NCBI GenBank assembly: GCA_027061625.1
Contig: JAMOVF010000144.1
Coordinates: 1 to 6,077 of the forward strand
Reading direction: 5' to 3'
DNA length: 6,077 bases
Source: Deltaproteobacteria bacterium
Lineage (GTDB): Bacteria > Desulfobacterota > Dissulfuribacteria > Dissulfuribacterales > JALVPX01
Shown here: positions 5,380 through 6,077 of the stretch, in pieces
Layout of the letters: each line of letters begins with the position of its first letter
How positions within the stretch are numbered: the stretch's first letter is position 1
Notes under the pieces: generated by a model
Seen by the model: only the letters and a program-made list of their open reading frames with translations
Database searches by the model: none
Told to the model about the DNA's origin: nothing
Position numbers and translations under genes: made by a program

Positions 5380-6077
5380 TTATCTTGGAGCCTTTCCCTT
5401 ATGCCATATATAGACAATCGGGCTTGCCACAAATACTGAGGAATAGGTTCCAATCAAAATCCCCAGGATCAAGGTCAAGGCAAAGTCACGGATAACGATT
5501 CCTCCAAAGAAAAAGAGGCTCAATACCACAACAAGAGTGGTAATAGAGGTAATAATGGTACGGCTGAGCATTTCATTGATGCTCTGATTGATGATTTCAG
5601 CAAAGGATTTCTTACGCTCCTTTTTCAAGTTTTCCCGGATTCTATCAAACACCACCACTGTATCTGTAAGGGAATAGCCTGCCAGGGTCAAAAGGGCGGT
5701 TACTATAAGTAGATTTATTTCGCGGTTCAAAAGATATACAATGCCAAGCACAGCCAGCACATCATGAAATGTCGCAGCTGCCGCAGCAACACCAAAGCTG
5801 ATATTGAACCTGAAGGCAAGGTAACCAATAAAACCGGCCAAAGAGATTGCAATGGCAATAATCGCCTTGCGCCTGAGCTCTGAACTCACCTGTGAACCAA
5901 TGGCAGCCTTGCTTTCAATCGTGAATTTCACATCAGGCAAACCCTTTTCAAGAGCAGCAGTTACTGCAGCCTCAGCAGCGCCTACGGTTTCAGTAGAACT
6001 CTTTATGCGCACCATCAAGATATTTTGATCTGCAACTTCCTGAAGGGCATAACCCTTTATGCCTGCCTTCTCCAAGG
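5380..6077 (-). CDS. secF: Protein translocase subunit SecF (5' end outside the window)
   Basis: The frame stays open to the window edge; TTG at 6075 is an internal leucine, so about 70-90 N-terminal residues, with the first membrane helix, are missing. SecF pairs with SecD in the inner membrane and uses the proton (or sodium) gradient to help proteins leave SecYEG on the periplasmic side. Counting from the TTG, a periplasmic segment (1-60) precedes IGSQVSSELRRKA (59-71). Five membrane helices follow at about 71-89, 94-115, 121-141, 173-192 and 197-222. Family signatures are HD at 104-105, GYSLTDTVVVFDRIREN (133-149) and the SRTIITSITTL segment (171-181). The short basic end WHKGKAPR is usual. 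secD is expected just upstream, beyond the edge. The murA gene follows after 29 nt. Confidence 0.96.
   Translation of the reverse strand, partial: LEKAGIKGYALQEVADQNILMVRIKSSTETVGAAEAAVTAALEKGLPDVKFTIESKAAIGSQVSSELRRKAIIAIAISLAGFIGYLAFRFNISFGVAAAAATFHDVLAVLGIVYLLNREINLLIVTALLTLAGYSLTDTVVVFDRIRENLKKERKKSFAEIINQSINEMLSRTIITSITTLVVVLSLFFFGGIVIRDFALTLILGILIGTYSSVFVASPIVYIWHKGKAPR

Overview
The window looks like chromosomal DNA from a Gram-negative, probably anaerobic bacterium. I would place it near the Desulfobacterota (the old Deltaproteobacteria), with moderate confidence. The reasons are a type II secretion secretin (so an outer membrane), SecF, MurA, an H-protein-like gene among housekeeping genes, and a small two-CxxC protein with an in-frame TGA that looks like a selenoprotein. 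Base composition is even, with no insertion sequence, CRISPR array, tRNA or rRNA. Both ends cut through genes.

Plus strand, 1-1373: the 3' end of a type II secretion secretin gene (gspD) overlaps by 11 nt a gene for an exported or membrane-anchored protein. That protein has a GspC/PilP-like periplasmic domain and a long basic, proline-rich tail. The two are translationally coupled and presumably work together, the second protein meeting the secretin in the periplasm.

Minus strand, 6077-1404: a co-directional run reads secF (5' end missing) > murA > moaA > gcvH-like > fabD > small CxxC/CxxC protein. Gaps are 29, 57, 5 and 2 nt, and the last pair overlaps by 8 nt. The last four genes are so tight that they are almost certainly one transcription unit. 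They cover the first step of molybdopterin synthesis (MoaA), an H-protein homologue, malonyl transfer to ACP (FabD) and the small zinc-ribbon-like protein. SecF (protein export) and MurA (peptidoglycan precursor) sit upstream and may belong to the same unit. The two gene sets converge, with only 30 nt between stop codons at 1374-1403.

Two observations stand out. First, the frame at 1610-1404 is open and sensible on both sides of a TGA codon. A 5-bp hairpin with a GGTGT loop starts shortly after the TGA and fits the bacterial SECIS pattern, so this is probably a selenoprotein that ordinary gene callers miss. Second, the GcvH-like protein keeps the H-protein framework but has serine where the lipoylated lysine should be, so it cannot be a normal glycine-cleavage carrier. 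No stretch over 300 bases lacks a gene.
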